A stretch of DNA of 37,400 nucleotides from a virus: IMG/VR virus record IMGVR_UViG_3300017527_000241, positions 1-37,400 of that record. One strand, given 5' to 3'. Of the stretch, positions 6,876 to 15,488 are shown in pieces. A program made the translations under genes and the position numbers. Below the pieces are notes generated by a model, which saw only the letters and a list, made by a program, of their open reading frames with translations, was not told where the DNA came from and searched no databases. How positions within the stretch are numbered: the stretch's first letter is position 1; each line of letters opens with the position of its first letter.

Positions 6876-8654
6876 TTAAAATCCAGCCCCATTTCCAAAC
6901 ATTCCAGGCGCATCGGATTCATCTGGTATTTGAGTATCAGGAGATCCTGGAGCCGTACCACCACCAGCATTACCACCAAGAGCTATTGCCATAGCGTCAC
7001 CTTGTTGTTTGGATAATTTCTTTTGTTCTTCAATTTGTTTTTCAGTTTGTTTTTCAATAGCATCAGTAATACCAGCATTGGCGTTTCTCATCTTTTCATC
7101 ATACATAGCGGCTTCCGCTTGAGTTACTTGCATAAAGTCATTTGACGCTGGAGCCATAGGAGTATTACTATTACTTTCAGGTGAATCGAATTCTATTCCG
7201 AACCACTCAAGAAGACCTTTAAATTTATCAATTAACATTTCAAAAAAAGCTCCAAAAGCAGTAAAGAATTGAACTATATTTTCTTGCATTGATTCTGGTA
7301 AAAGCCCTGCTATAGTCATGAACATTGATTTTATTCCATCAAAAAATCCTTTAACTCCTCCGATAAGCTTATCCAAAATATTTCCTTCCGTACTAAAGAA
7401 TCCTTCAAAAAATCCAAGTATAGGTTTTAACCATCCATAACTAATCTCAAGAATAGTATCAATCCATCCCATTATTTTATCTGCTACACCTGTTACTTCT
7501 ACTCCAAATAAACCTAAAACTTTTTCTATTACCCATCCTAGTAATTTAACTGGTAATTCAATGAATCCTTTTACTACTTGTTTCAGACCACCTATAATCT
7601 TTTGTGCTATATTTCCTTCTGTAGCATTAAATCCTTTAATGAAGTCAATTACTGAAAAGATAATTTGTATAGGCCAACCTAACCATCTAAAACCCCATCT
7701 CAAAGCTGTAAAAAGATGTCCTAGTACTTTTCCTATCTTTGGAAACCAAGAAAGTAATCCCTTAATCATCTCTCCATACCAGAGAATTTTGTGTTGTATT
7801 TTAAATAATGCATTTCCAAATTTTGAAAAAGCTAGGAAGAACATTTTAATTCTAGCTAATCCTGCTCCGATCCGTAATCCTTTAAAAAGCATTTTAAACG
7901 GCATTAAGATTTTCTTAATCATTCCTCCGACTAATGCGGCAATTATCATACCTATAATTAACCAGAATCCTTTTGCCCCACCAGCGGTTTTACCCATGTC
8001 AACGAAATCTCTTTTTTCTCTTCTTCGCATGAAGTCAACTATTTTTTGTAGAAGTTGATTTCTCTTTCTATCCTGCGGTGGTACTCTAGAGAAGAATCCT
8101 AGAAAAGAATCTTTTATGAAATTAAATGCACTCTTAAAGACTCCTATAACGACATCGAAAACTTCTGCTAGTTCTCCCATTACTTCTCTTACTTGACTAC
8201 CTATTTTTCCGAAGATATTTTTTATTGCACCTATGACATGATCATTTACACCTTTCCATAAAGTTGCACCTAATCTTAATGTTGCTCCTAACATGGTTCT
8301 TTGTTTTTGAGCGGCATTAAACCAATCTTTTATTCCTGTACCCCAAGCTTTAGCTAATCCTCCCCATGTTACTTGATTTCTTTCGGTTTCAGCAAAATAT
8401 TTTTTTGCTTCCATTCCAATGAAACTAGTCATTGAGGAAACTTTTACAGTACGTTTTTTAAGATCATCTTTTTGCTTATCAACAACTTCTACCCATTTGG
8501 CAAGCAAATCCTTTTCTTTATTTCTAAGTTCTTTATCTTCTTTTTTATCTGCTTTGACTTGTGCTGGATTAGCACCATGCATAGCAAGAAGCTCAGATAT
8601 TCTCTTTACACTTTTCGCTACTTCTTCTTGTGTTTTTTGTTCCGCTGTAGCCAT
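6876..8654 (-). CDS. Tail tape measure protein (gp29-like)
   Basis: A 592 aa protein, close in length to T4 gp29 (590 aa), lying between the gp51-like and gp48-like genes as in T4. The N-terminal 110 residues are charged and coiled-coil-like. From about 225 to 480 there are repeated hydrophobic helices (WLIIGMIIAALVGG and others) separated by Gly/Phe-rich turns. The C-terminus is low-complexity and Gly/Pro-rich. Tape measures thread the tail tube and set its length; about 1.5 angstrom per residue would predict a tail near 90 nm. The start follows a weak AAGGAT site. Confidence 0.75.
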   Translation of the reverse strand: MATAEQKTQEEVAKSVKRISELLAMHGANPAQVKADKKEDKELRNKEKDLLAKWVEVVDKQKDDLKKRTVKVSSMTSFIGMEAKKYFAETERNQVTWGGLAKAWGTGIKDWFNAAQKQRTMLGATLRLGATLWKGVNDHVIGAIKNIFGKIGSQVREVMGELAEVFDVVIGVFKSAFNFIKDSFLGFFSRVPPQDRKRNQLLQKIVDFMRRREKRDFVDMGKTAGGAKGFWLIIGMIIAALVGGMIKKILMPFKMLFKGLRIGAGLARIKMFFLAFSKFGNALFKIQHKILWYGEMIKGLLSWFPKIGKVLGHLFTALRWGFRWLGWPIQIIFSVIDFIKGFNATEGNIAQKIIGGLKQVVKGFIELPVKLLGWVIEKVLGLFGVEVTGVADKIMGWIDTILEISYGWLKPILGFFEGFFSTEGNILDKLIGGVKGFFDGIKSMFMTIAGLLPESMQENIVQFFTAFGAFFEMLIDKFKGLLEWFGIEFDSPESNSNTPMAPASNDFMQVTQAEAAMYDEKMRNANAGITDAIEKQTEKQIEEQKKLSKQQGDAMAIALGGNAGGGTAPGSPDTQIPDESDAPGMFGNGAGF

Positions 8655-8664
8655 TAATTATCCT

Positions 8665-8862
8665 TTACTTTATATTACTGGTCGATTTCTTTAATGCTTT
8701 TTCTTCCTCTTGAAGTTCTTTGATTAACAGATTTATATAAATTTGTCTTTCAAAATCAGGCATTAAATTACTCACATCTGGACTTATATTTATTTTTCTC
8801 GCAAGTATATATTGTTCTTCAATTACACTTTTAAGATTTGTTGCCCACAGATTAATTAGGAA
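8665..8862 (-). CDS. -1 frame extension of the gp51-like gene (frameshift product)
   Basis: An open frame of 65 codons without a usable start codon at its head fills the gap between the gp51-like gene and the tape measure. It is in the -1 frame relative to the upstream gene and connects to it at a T-TTT-TTT slippery heptamer (8868-8862) two codons before the upstream stop. Shifted ribosomes would make a 313 aa fusion. The extension is helical and charged (for example VIEEQYILARKIN and LLIKELQEEEK). This matches the lambda G/GT arrangement, where the shifted extension of a tail chaperone precedes the tape measure. An internal ATG could yield only 32 residues. Confidence 0.65.
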   Translation of the reverse strand, partial: FLINLWATNLKSVIEEQYILARKINISPDVSNLMPDFERQIYINLLIKELQEEEKALKKSTSNIK

Positions 8863-9605
8863 AAAAAATTGTTTTCAATCGGAACCATTGTTTTTTGTTC
8901 GTAATCACATTGTCTGCATGAAGTATTATAAGCTAAATCTACTCCAAAAGACATCTCATCAAGTTTATCTCTGATCTTATCATACTCTCCAGTAGGAATA
9001 TTTTCTAAAAGAAATTTCTTATCTGATAATCTCAAATTATCATCTACTCCACCTTCACTTTCTACTTTATCTATAGCGCAAGCATGATATAGTATTTGTA
9101 CTTCTGCTTGTTTCTGTAGATCCGTTAGATGTTGTGCGATCATAGACGGATGTATTTCCTTCTGGTGTTTTCTTTTTAATCGTCTTAAATAAATTTTTAT
9201 ACCGTTACCAAGATCTACTACATTATCGGCTTCTGGATCTAATGGTGTTACAGGCATTTTATCAAGATCAATTCTTTGTAATGATTGTGAATTACAGTTA
9301 GGACATGTTAGAGAGAATTCAAGAACTTCACCTTTTGTCTTCTTCCTTAATTCTACTAGAAGAAAGAACCTATCTTCTAAGTAAAGTTCATTAATATTGA
9401 AGTCCTCAGTTAAAACACTAGCCAATATCATATCGTCTAGTGCTTGTTCTTGAATTAAAAGACTGGTTTCTTTCTCATAGGTTAAAAGTTTTTTCAGCGT
9501 TCCAGTATTGACAGGCTTAAATTTTACTTCGTTTCCGTCTCCTGGTAAGTTACAAGTAAATTCATACGTGTTAATGTGATCATAAAACTTCGGTTTATCT
9601 GACAT
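8856..9605 (-). CDS. Baseplate hub / tail assembly chaperone (gp26/gp51 family)
   Basis: A 249 aa protein, the same length as T4 gp51, placed before the tape measure and behind the tube gene. It has the family's helical layout and two CxxC pairs (CPNC near residue 106 and CRQC near residue 232) that could bind one zinc. T4 gp26 and gp51 help assemble the baseplate hub; related proteins act as tape-measure chaperones. GAGGAGG precedes the ATG, and a TATAAATA late box lies 22 bases upstream. The end of the gene carries a probable -1 frameshift site giving a 313 aa variant. Confidence 0.7.
   Translation of the reverse strand: MSDKPKFYDHINTYEFTCNLPGDGNEVKFKPVNTGTLKKLLTYEKETSLLIQEQALDDMILASVLTEDFNINELYLEDRFFLLVELRKKTKGEVLEFSLTCPNCNSQSLQRIDLDKMPVTPLDPEADNVVDLGNGIKIYLRRLKRKHQKEIHPSMIAQHLTDLQKQAEVQILYHACAIDKVESEGGVDDNLRLSDKKFLLENIPTGEYDKIRDKLDEMSFGVDLAYNTSCRQCDYEQKTMVPIENNFFS
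8862..8868 (-). promoter_or_regulatory. Slippery heptamer T TTT TTT for -1 frameshift
   Basis: In the zero frame of the gp51-like gene the codons read AAT TTT TTT TCC TAA, giving an X-XXY-YYZ heptamer made of U only within a run of eight U. The upstream stop follows two codons later. No strong downstream pseudoknot was identified by eye. Confidence 0.65.
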
Positions 9606-9626
9606 ATTTGTTCCCTCCTCACATAG

Positions 9627-9634
9627 TATTTATA
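9627..9634 (-). promoter_or_regulatory. T4-type late promoter box
   Basis: Minus strand TATAAATA followed by CTATG, 22 bases before the gp51-like start codon. It sits in the narrow gap after the tube gene. T4 late promoters consist of this -10 element alone, read by the gp55 sigma factor. Confidence 0.65.
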
Positions 9635-9636
9635 TT

Positions 9637-10206
9637 TTAAAGTGCTGGAACATACGGTATACCTGATCCTCCAGCTTCATTAAAGCTTACTTCATGATAA
9701 CTATAAGTAAATGTTACATCGAATGTGGCTACTTCTGTAGAAGAGTAATCCACAGCTATCTGACCGACTTCTTTAGGCCAAGCATCATGTAATATAAACT
9801 CAAGTATTACTTCACCTTCATATCCAAGCATCTGTAGTCTTTGATCTCGCATATGAATATTATGTGTAGTATAAAAGTTAGTCAATGGATCATGAATTAA
9901 ATTACTCCATGATTCGAATAACATACGTACCTTTGCTTTTAAGTCAACATTAAAAGTAATGGTAACATCGGTATAGGTATGTTTTCCAGCGAACTTCCAA
10001 TCAAACCCTTGCCAATTGATTGTTACCTCTTCCAATGCGGTTGAAGGCATCTGAGCGGTTTTGACTAGAAAAATAGTCTCTTGCTCTGTTAACGGAGCGT
10101 TCATTTGCGTAGGCCAAGATGGTTGGTAGTAAAATAATGAACTCTTTGCTCCATCTCCGAATCCTGCTTTAAACCCTTCAATGTTAAAATTCCGTATATC
10201 TGGCAT
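9637..10206 (-). CDS. Tail tube protein (gp19-like), paralog 1
   Basis: A 189 aa protein located directly behind the sheath gene, as gp19 follows gp18 in T4 (gp19 is 163 aa). It is beta-rich, with the conserved pattern of a strand-helix region (LFESWSNLIHDP, about 94-105) and a C-terminal block (EVILEFILHDAWPKEVGQI) that also appears in the second tube-like protein of this window. It should form the inner tube of the contractile tail. A hairpin with a GCAA tetraloop separates it from the sheath gene. Confidence 0.75.
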   Translation of the reverse strand: MPDIRNFNIEGFKAGFGDGAKSSLFYYQPSWPTQMNAPLTEQETIFLVKTAQMPSTALEEVTINWQGFDWKFAGKHTYTDVTITFNVDLKAKVRMLFESWSNLIHDPLTNFYTTHNIHMRDQRLQMLGYEGEVILEFILHDAWPKEVGQIAVDYSSTEVATFDVTFTYSYHEVSFNEAGGSGIPYVPAL

Positions 10207-10237
10207 GTTTCTTCTCCTCTAAATAATTTCTATTAAA

Positions 10238-10255
10238 GGGAGGGTTGCCCCTCCC
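10238..10255 (-). terminator. Intercistronic hairpin, GNRA loop
   Basis: On the minus strand a 7-pair stem (GGGAGGG / CCCTCCC) closes a GCAA tetraloop and is followed by TTTAAT. It lies between the sheath and tube genes. It could partly terminate transcription or protect the 3' end of the abundant sheath message. Confidence 0.65.
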
Positions 10256-10266
10256 CATTGTACCTA

Positions 10267-12096
10267 TTAAACTGCTTGAGCAGAAATTAACTCTGTAAAG
10301 CTTGCTCCAGTTTTGGTGGCAACTAAGTTAAGTACGATAAATTCAGCGGCCCTTGTAGGCTTAATGTAGATATCACACCATAACTCGTTTCTATCAATTC
10401 TTTCTGGAGTATTATTTCTACCGTCACAAACGATCATGTAGTCAAATATTCCTCTTCTGGCTACAACATCTCGTAAGAAAGGATCAATTAAATTGATTAC
10501 CTGTAGTCTGGTAAAGGTATCATTTGGTTCGAATAAGAAGAACTTCAAAGCAGTTGAAATTGCTTTAGCTAGTATGATAAAAAGTCTTCTAATATTAACT
10601 CGGTTAAATGCAGAAGTTTTGTCTAGCATATTCTTCTGACCCCAAATTACTTTACCTTGACCTGGAAAACTTACGATTGGATTAAGACCATTCTTATAAA
10701 GGATGTCTCTTTCACCAATTACAGGATTCCAAGAAAGTTTTCTTACGTTATTTAGAATAGCTCTATTCAATCCAGCAGGAGCAAACCAAGCTTCCGCTAC
10801 ATCGTCAGTATTAGCGTAGATACCAGCCGCTTGTCCAGAAGCAGGAATCCATCTATATACACTATTCCATTTATCATAGACGTTTAACCAGTTAGCATAA
10901 AGAGCAACATAACTAGAATTCTCATTAAAATCCTCAAACGGAGCAGGATTACTTAATGTTCCAATTCTCCAATCTCTACAATCGGTTGCTTCGTTACCTC
11001 TATTATTTACTACTAATGCTTTAGGAACATCTAGTACTCCTACAGCATCCTTTCTGCTTTCACAAACACTTAGAATATGTCTCTTTACAGTAGAAGACTT
11101 ATTACTGTCGATAAAGATATTGACATCTATTCTTTCAGCGTCCGAATAAAGATCAATTGCATCTATAATATCTCCATCTTGAACAAGATCTCCCTGATTA
11201 TTGACTCCACCACCAAGATTAGTATAGTCAATCATCCATTTGTTTTTCATACTAGTGTTTTTAAACTCGGCTGTTACTGCCATTCTAATATATTGTGATC
11301 TGGCATTAATTACATTTATACAGTATTGTGTACCCCCTTCATCGTCTATAGCTAGAGGATCTGTACTTACTAAAAATGACTCTACTACAGAATAAGGGAT
11401 TACGGTTTTATTGAGATCAAATTGTTCTGCGGCTTTGACTATAACGATAAATTCTTTGTCATCGTCAAACGCTAAGTCTACTTGACTATCAATATCATCG
11501 TATAAATCAGCGGAAATACCTGGACTTCCTGTAGGTGATCCACCAGCGATATCATTATCAATTCCTTTTCTAACATTGTTATAAGTGTCTCTTCCTACAA
11601 TTGCTACCTTTACATAGTTACCCCAATCTCCTCTACTATTAGCTATAAAGGAAAGTTGTGAACCAAAATCAGGTCTTGCGGGCGGGCCAGCATCAAATAC
11701 TGTATCCTCTTCACCAAATTCATCTGGATCTTCTGAAACGAAATCCGATAACTGGTAAGCACTTCCTGAAACGTATGGAGTTAAAGAACTTCCAGATAAT
11801 ACAGTTCCATAAGCTCCAGCGAATGTTGCACTAGGTGGCATTACTCTTGTACAATATAGATTATTTCCATATTGCAAGAACCCTACTGATGCCATAAGAT
11901 CTTCATAAGAGTCATCACTAGGCGCTCCGAAAATTTGAGTCAATTCATCAATAGTATTGACTAGTTGAACTTTTAGTTCTGGCCCCTTCCAAGTATTCCT
12001 CAACACATTCACACCAATACTTGTTGCTACGGCAGGGATAGTAGTCGTAAGATCTATTTCATTAACGTCTACTAACGGTGATAAATATTGTGTCAT
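10267..12096 (-). CDS. Contractile tail sheath protein (gp18-like)
   Basis: A 609 aa protein (T4 gp18 is 659 aa). The C-terminal 110 residues hold the characteristic sheath core: NVRKLSWNPV, FNRVNIRRLFIILAKAI, FEPNDTFTRLQVINLIDPF and WCDIYIKPTRAAEFIVLNL. The N-terminus also fits, with PAVATSIGV followed by a variable, surface-exposed middle region. The protein polymerises around the tail tube and contracts on infection. It is preceded by a TATAAATA late box and AGGAGG, consistent with very high late expression. Confidence 0.93.
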   Translation of the reverse strand: MTQYLSPLVDVNEIDLTTTIPAVATSIGVNVLRNTWKGPELKVQLVNTIDELTQIFGAPSDDSYEDLMASVGFLQYGNNLYCTRVMPPSATFAGAYGTVLSGSSLTPYVSGSAYQLSDFVSEDPDEFGEEDTVFDAGPPARPDFGSQLSFIANSRGDWGNYVKVAIVGRDTYNNVRKGIDNDIAGGSPTGSPGISADLYDDIDSQVDLAFDDDKEFIVIVKAAEQFDLNKTVIPYSVVESFLVSTDPLAIDDEGGTQYCINVINARSQYIRMAVTAEFKNTSMKNKWMIDYTNLGGGVNNQGDLVQDGDIIDAIDLYSDAERIDVNIFIDSNKSSTVKRHILSVCESRKDAVGVLDVPKALVVNNRGNEATDCRDWRIGTLSNPAPFEDFNENSSYVALYANWLNVYDKWNSVYRWIPASGQAAGIYANTDDVAEAWFAPAGLNRAILNNVRKLSWNPVIGERDILYKNGLNPIVSFPGQGKVIWGQKNMLDKTSAFNRVNIRRLFIILAKAISTALKFFLFEPNDTFTRLQVINLIDPFLRDVVARRGIFDYMIVCDGRNNTPERIDRNELWCDIYIKPTRAAEFIVLNLVATKTGASFTELISAQAV

Positions 12097-12203
12097 AATT
12101 CCTCCTGTTATATCGGATTATTTCCCGATAGCTTTTCTAAATTATTAAAGATATTACTATCCCATGTTATTTATGAGATAAAGTAAGTACTTCTTCTAAT
12201 ACT

Positions 12204-12211
12204 ATTTATAT
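12204..12211 (-). promoter_or_regulatory. T4-type late promoter box for the sheath gene
   Basis: Minus strand TATAAATA followed by GTATTAG in the 147-base gap before the sheath gene, giving a leader of about 95 bases. The leader also contains a small TATCGG/CCGATA hairpin (12111-12130) just before the AGGAGG site. Confidence 0.7.
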
Positions 12212-12243
12212 TTTTTTAATGTTTTTGAAGAAAAAATAAGGTT

Positions 12244-12777
12244 TTATGAGGAAATTGGTCTGATAACTTCAAAGTAGTCATATGTAAAATTTACAGTACT
12301 TTCTAATTGTACGTCACCTTCTCTTGTACTAAAGGAAACTTCTCCCAAAGTACTAGGCCAAATATCTATAAATCTAAGCTCAAGAACTGGTGTTCTATAA
12401 TTATTTGTAGTAACCAGACTTGCATCAACACCATATACACTATGTAGTTCTGCTATCTTATCATTATTATTGTTTATAAATGACATCCAATCATAAAGAA
12501 GTTTCCAATTTGCTAATTGAGAATCCACTACATAACTAACTAGCCATGAATCATATTCCAAAGGTACAAGAGCATGTTTTGTTTTGTTACTCTGCCAACG
12601 TAACTCTTCTTCTGCCATTGATAAACTAGGTATAACAGCAGAAAAGATATTCATAACAAACGGATTATTAGCAGATATAGTTTCTTCTGTAGGAAGTTTC
12701 GGAAATATCAACTGAAAATTCGTAGGTGTAGCTTTGTCTAGATTAGTTAAACCTGATTGTCCACATGTAATAGTCAT
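12244..12777 (-). CDS. Tail tube-like protein, paralog 2
   Basis: A 177 aa protein clearly related to the gene at 9637-10206: both share a WxxLYDWMSF/LFESWSNLI-type helix and a C-terminal block with ELRFIDIWPSTLGEVSFST and a following VNFTYDYFEV strand. It lies on the other side of the sheath gene. One of the two probably forms the main tube and the other a terminator, cap or minor ring; T4 itself has a single gp19. AAGGAAAA precedes the ATG. Confidence 0.7.
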   Translation of the reverse strand: MTITCGQSGLTNLDKATPTNFQLIFPKLPTEETISANNPFVMNIFSAVIPSLSMAEEELRWQSNKTKHALVPLEYDSWLVSYVVDSQLANWKLLYDWMSFINNNNDKIAELHSVYGVDASLVTTNNYRTPVLELRFIDIWPSTLGEVSFSTREGDVQLESTVNFTYDYFEVIRPISS

Positions 12778-12788
12778 TTATTTTCCTT

Positions 12789-12806
12789 CCGCTCTAACTA
12801 GAGCGG
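12789..12806 (-). repeat. Intercistronic hairpin before tube-like gene
   Basis: A perfect 7-pair stem (CCGCTCT / AGAGCGG) with a 4-base loop lies between the gp15-like stop and the tube-like ribosome site. No U-tract follows, so an RNA-processing or stability role is more likely than termination. Confidence 0.6.
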
Positions 12807-12818
12807 TTCTGCGCTCTG

Positions 12819-13586
12819 TCATGGTTCAAAGAGATTGTATTTAATAATTAAATCTCCATCCTCAATTTTTCCTCTTAGATCTATATGTGTTCCTCCCGAA
12901 GCTCCAGAGGAAAAGGTAGAATCGGTATCCCCAACGTATTCACAAAATGCTTCTGGATTAGTCCAAATACTATTGAAGATCTTACCTACCAATTTACTTG
13001 TCTCTACTGGTTTAAAGAACCATGTCTGTAATTCGAAATCCATAGTGTAGTTAATTACTCTGTATTCGTCATCTCCCATTTCATGACTTATTTCTGGAGT
13101 GGCACTTCTAAAAATTACTTTGACATCAAAATCAATACCTAGTTCTTCTAATCCAACTCTAACAAAAATATGTGGAGCAAAAAATGGAAGTATTTGTTCC
13201 ATAATTTGATCAATATCTACCATATGCAACGCCCATATATTCATAGTAACTGTAAGGTTATATGGAATAGGATGTAAAAATTTCTGGAACTCTTCTGTCT
13301 CTGTATTGGCTCCTTTACATATTTCGAAGAAGTTATTTACCGCTCTGTCAGCGGCAAAATCAATTGAAGATATCCATGCAGTAATCATAGGTAGCATTAT
13401 ATCGTCTTTTCTTGTATTCAACCAATAGTAAACCTTTTCTTTTGCGGATAGCTTTATTGGTACTTCAACATATTTTTCAATTGCTGATCCATCTGGAGTA
13501 TATCTAGCAATCTTAATATCATCGAAAGCATCTAAAAATTGTATCAATGTTTTTCTAAAAACATGAAAAAAGAAATAATCTTTCAT
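12819..13586 (-). CDS. Tail sheath completion/stabiliser protein (gp15-like)
   Basis: A 255 aa protein (T4 gp15 is 272 aa). It shows the gp15 layout: N-terminal FFFHVFRKTLIQFLDAFDDI, a central block with IPYNLTVTMNIWALHMVD and QIMEQILPFFAPH (about residues 108-140), then a beta-rich region ending in FELQTWFF. In T4 gp15 forms the hexamer that caps the tail and joins it to the neck. Its start overlaps the upstream gene by four bases (ATGA). T4 places gp15 next to gp14; here four extra genes intervene. Confidence 0.75.
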   Translation of the reverse strand: MKDYFFFHVFRKTLIQFLDAFDDIKIARYTPDGSAIEKYVEVPIKLSAKEKVYYWLNTRKDDIMLPMITAWISSIDFAADRAVNNFFEICKGANTETEEFQKFLHPIPYNLTVTMNIWALHMVDIDQIMEQILPFFAPHIFVRVGLEELGIDFDVKVIFRSATPEISHEMGDDEYRVINYTMDFELQTWFFKPVETSKLVGKIFNSIWTNPEAFCEYVGDTDSTFSSGASGGTHIDLRGKIEDGDLIIKYNLFEP

Positions 13587-14563
13587 TTTTTATCTGTCCT
13601 ACTAAAATGTATTGTTTGTACTCTTCTAAATTCTTTTGCACTAATATACTTAACTATATATTTACCTTTTAATTTTTTATCAATTCCATCTGTAAGTTTT
13701 ATCCACCTTATTATCCCTTCTTTTGTCCAAGAATCCATAAGCTTTTCAGGATTTTCTTTATATGATTTTACTTCTTCCTTTGGGTATTTTTCCATTACAT
13801 ATAAATATGATTTTTTAGGAACATTTAGAACTTTTGTTTTGACTACCCATTCTCCTTCACTACCGTAAATCCTTTTTATTTCATCAAAGGCTTCTTGTAC
13901 TACACTAGCGAATTCTGCATCTGATATCTTATCGAACTTCTCTTCAAATCCACCTCTGGTATTAGTTTCTTCTTCGGATTTCCTCATGAATTCTCTATGA
14001 TTCCAATGATCCTCTTTTCTTTCTTTAGCCGCTATGGTTCTATATGTCTTTCTAAAAACTTTTATATAATCTTTAACTCCGTTTATTTTAGCGTTCCCTA
14101 CAAGATGTTTACTTGCCATTGTTTGATATGGTGCGGAGTATTCTATATCATATTTAGTTATATGTCCTCTTCTTGCAAGAATTATAAATACTTCTTTATT
14201 CAAATTAAAAAGAATTCCAGGAGTATCATCCCCTTCTCTTCTCTGGTACATTCTTCTCAACCATTTCATGTTATTACTTAACATATAATGAGGATTGTCA
14301 TATAGGAATCTGGATATTTTATTATTATCGACTACTTCTTGTCCTTTCATTACTAGAAGTATATCTCTTCCTGCTCCTATCCATTGAAATGTTAAATCTC
14401 CAGCGTCACTAATACCAGTCAACCCTTTTAACTGCATATTCTCTAGTTGTTTTAAAGTTTTAAAAGCTTTTTCATCATATCCCCATTCCATAGCTACTCT
14501 AAAAACTCTAGGTATATCTGATTGCATAAATGATTTTTCTACTAAGTATTTCTTTAATCTCAT
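13583..14563 (-). CDS. Putative internal head protein with capsid-targeting-like N-terminus, 326 aa
   Basis: Residues 1-9 (MRLKKYLVE) match the peptide shared by three adjacent genes and end in L-V-E, fitting the T4 prohead protease rule [ILF]-x-E. The mature protein would have two parts: residues about 10-180, with a GRDILLVMKGQE strand region, and a C-terminal domain from about 205 (FEEKFDKISDAEFASVV, EWVVKTKVLNVPKKSYLYV). No enzyme family is recognised with confidence; an ADP-ribosyltransferase-like fold was considered on weak grounds. Head packaging is inferred from the leader and the neighbourhood. Confidence 0.7.
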   Translation of the reverse strand: MRLKKYLVEKSFMQSDIPRVFRVAMEWGYDEKAFKTLKQLENMQLKGLTGISDAGDLTFQWIGAGRDILLVMKGQEVVDNNKISRFLYDNPHYMLSNNMKWLRRMYQRREGDDTPGILFNLNKEVFIILARRGHITKYDIEYSAPYQTMASKHLVGNAKINGVKDYIKVFRKTYRTIAAKERKEDHWNHREFMRKSEEETNTRGGFEEKFDKISDAEFASVVQEAFDEIKRIYGSEGEWVVKTKVLNVPKKSYLYVMEKYPKEEVKSYKENPEKLMDSWTKEGIIRWIKLTDGIDKKLKGKYIVKYISAKEFRRVQTIHFSRTDKK

Positions 14564-14667
14564 GGTGTCGGTTTTCCTGAAAACAGTATATCTACTTTTT
14601 CTTGTACTTGAAGCTCAACGGCTTGATTGAATAGCTCATTTATATAATTTTGAAATCTTTCTCCTAT
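14560..14667 (-). pseudogene. Start-less 35-codon frame between two internal-protein genes
   Basis: An open frame with protein-like composition (RFQNYINELFNQAVELQ) fills the gap between the 270 aa and 326 aa genes and ends in an ATGA overlap with the latter. It has no ATG, GTG or TTG start. It is in the -1 frame of the upstream gene and meets it at A-AAA-T beside that gene's stop. It may be a remnant gene, a frameshift extension, or use a rare start after the AGGAG site at 14659-14663. A near-late box (TATAAATG) lies inside. Confidence 0.35.
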
Positions 14668-15476
14668 TTTACTCTATTCACCGAAGTAAGTTTGTATGGT
14701 ACTTTATTCCATCTGTTTACTTCCGCTGGATCATGTCCTTTTACTGTGAAGTCAACTTTTTTCTTATCACCTTTTTTGAGTTTGTTTCTTCCGAAATGTT
14801 GAATCATATTTCCATCATTATCTTTCATTACAGTTATGGCACTCCAGCCGAATTGCGTTTCAAATTCATGCTTACGGAGTACTTCTATATCATGTCCTTT
14901 TACTCTTTCACCAATAACACCTACATATTCACTCTTCATCAATTCGGCTGTACTGGCTTTTATTTTTTTGTCTCTAGCCATATCTTCTTGAGCAACTAGT
15001 TCACGAAATTCTTTTACTGCATCATTTTCATCTCTTTTCCATTGCTGTTTAGTTTTACTATTCTCTAATTGAGATGCATGTCCACCATCTGAATAGCTAA
15101 ATCCGTATTTATATTTTTCTCTTACTCCTACGTCATCCACTACATAACCCCATTCTAAACGCCTTGTTCCTTGACCAGCGCCTTTTTTTCCGAAAACCAT
15201 ATAAGCATCTATCTCAACTAGATAATCACCTTTCTTGAGTCCACTAAACCCTCTCATTTGCTTTGAACTAAAGTCGCTACCTAAATCGCTATTTTTACCA
15301 CCTATTTGTCTATGTTTAAATTGCTTCTCAAGTAGAAACCATCTTTGCTTCATACTTTTGAATATGCCGTTATTAGACTTGACTAGGCTTTCAAGAGTAC
15401 GATGATTATCAGCATCCATATTAGAAGTATAACCAAATCGTCCTGCTCCTTCTGTAAGATATTTTAAAAATCTCAT
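14664..15476 (-). CDS. Putative internal head protein, OB-like C-terminal domain, 270 aa
   Basis: Begins MRFLKYLTE followed by Gly, the same leader as its neighbours, with L-T-E as probable protease site. The C-terminal domain (about 183-270) has the pattern GVIGERV, then a strand pair around GWSAITVMKD, DNDGN, a KLKKGD turn and DFTVKGHDP. This resembles a small OB-like domain found in phage replication proteins (G-x-x-G-x-R ... D-x-x-GN ... GTVK-x-H). A nucleic-acid-binding role after injection is therefore possible. The middle region is unrecognised. Confidence 0.7.
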   Translation of the reverse strand: MRFLKYLTEGAGRFGYTSNMDADNHRTLESLVKSNNGIFKSMKQRWFLLEKQFKHRQIGGKNSDLGSDFSSKQMRGFSGLKKGDYLVEIDAYMVFGKKGAGQGTRRLEWGYVVDDVGVREKYKYGFSYSDGGHASQLENSKTKQQWKRDENDAVKEFRELVAQEDMARDKKIKASTAELMKSEYVGVIGERVKGHDIEVLRKHEFETQFGWSAITVMKDNDGNMIQHFGRNKLKKGDKKKVDFTVKGHDPAEVNRWNKVPYKLTSVNRVK

Positions 15477-15488
15477 AATTACCTCTTC

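Noticed and set aside
7561-8058. Long plus-strand open frame of 165 codons opposite the tape measure gene
   Set aside because: It is antisense to a well-supported gene, has no ribosome site or promoter, and its composition mirrors the opposite strand.
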